A DNA stretch of 30,052 nt from the IMG/VR virus record IMGVR_UViG_3300032116_000956, positions 1 to 30,052 of that record. The stretch is one strand, 5' to 3'. A model generated the notes under the pieces. It had not been told where the DNA came from, did not search any database, and saw nothing but the letters and a program-made list of their open reading frames with translations. The first letter of the stretch is position 1. Every line of letters starts with the position of its first letter. The stretch is from a virus. A program made the translations under genes and the position numbers. Shown here in pieces: positions 29,968 to 30,052 of this stretch.

Positions 29968-30052
29968 GCAAAAGAATTAGTTATAGTCAATATTCAATGT
30001 GGGAAAACTGTGCACATGCATGGAAACTAAAATATGTGGACGGCCACAAACT
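29964..30052 (+). CDS. N-terminus of a probable PD-(D/E)XK (RecB/Cas4-like) nuclease (partial)
   Basis: The frame opens at GTG 29964, overlapping the previous stop, and continues past the window edge. The 29 full residues visible begin 'SKRISYSQYSMWENCAHAWK' and continue 'LKYVDGHK'. 'I-S-x-S-Q/R-Y-S-x-W-x-x-C-x-x-x-x-x-L-K-Y' is the characteristic opening of PD-(D/E)XK exonucleases found in T4-like phages and of RecB-type nucleases. The catalytic residues lie beyond the window, so the call rests on this opening only. Confidence 0.6.
   Translation, partial: MSKRISYSQYSMWENCAHAWKLKYVDGHK

Noticed and set aside
1-30052. CRISPR array, insertion sequence or integrase/attachment site
   Set aside because: No spaced direct repeats, transposase or integrase-like protein, or terminal inverted repeats were seen.

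Overview
The window is a dense, almost entirely plus-strand piece of a large double-stranded DNA tailed phage. It carries most of a T4-type replisome: gp32-like SSB, UvsX-like recombinase, 5'-3' exonuclease, gp41/DnaB-type helicase, family B polymerase (gp43), ATP-dependent ligase, gp45-like clamp and gp44/gp62-like clamp loader. Virion-type proteins flank it. Genes are packed with ATGA overlaps and no gap exceeds about 125 bases. The likely host is a Gram-negative (diderm) bacterium, because the phage carries a complete TonB-dependent outer-membrane receptor. The style of that receptor (carboxypeptidase-regulatory-like N-domain plus the 'RGLSERYT...PSPEPERKVVPLDLFP' type plug) recalls Gemmatimonadota, Myxococcota or Bacteroidota. 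That host guess is inference only.

Layout. 1-1439: end of a virion gene block (partial tail-type gene, a conserved structural protein, a Ser/Thr-rich fibre-like protein). 1436-3606: a promoter followed by a reduced, divergent family A DNA polymerase-like protein coupled to a short UDP-glucose dehydrogenase-like protein. 3676-8813: SSB, UvsX, a small protein, exonuclease and helicase. 8864-14836: a nucleotide block with a monomeric-type class II (adenosylcobalamin-dependent) ribonucleotide reductase, the TonB-dependent receptor, two thioredoxin-like proteins separated by a Vsr-type endonuclease, and dUTPase. 14889-19361: family B polymerase, ligase and a Mom-like GNAT protein. 19369-19471: an aberrant tRNA-like element. 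19486-21108: peptidoglycan amidase, a small conserved protein and the sliding clamp. 21112-24437: two TAGT-like glycosyltransferases and an SPPY-type methyltransferase. 24434-27736: clamp loader large subunit, a zinc-ribbon protein, a ClpP-like protease, clamp loader small subunit, dCMP deaminase and small proteins. 27705-29288: two minus-strand genes, one fibre/structural. 29386-30052: small conserved proteins and the start of a probable PD-(D/E)XK nuclease.

How the genes fit together. The replisome, nucleotide supply (RNR, thioredoxins, dCMP deaminase, dUTPase) and a probable DNA-modification set (Mom-like protein, two TAGT-like glycosyltransferases, methyltransferase, possibly fed by the UDP-sugar dehydrogenase) are interleaved. 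Six sigma70-like promoters with exact 17-base spacers (TTGA-C/G-A/T, N17, mostly TATATT) precede key replication genes. At four of them the promoter overlaps an RNA hairpin that only read-through transcripts would contain complete. The most unusual feature is the TonB-dependent receptor lying between the B12-dependent RNR and a thioredoxin, its natural type of reductant. This suggests, but does not prove, a phage-encoded nutrient or cobalamin uptake function, or a receptor that alters the surface of the infected cell.
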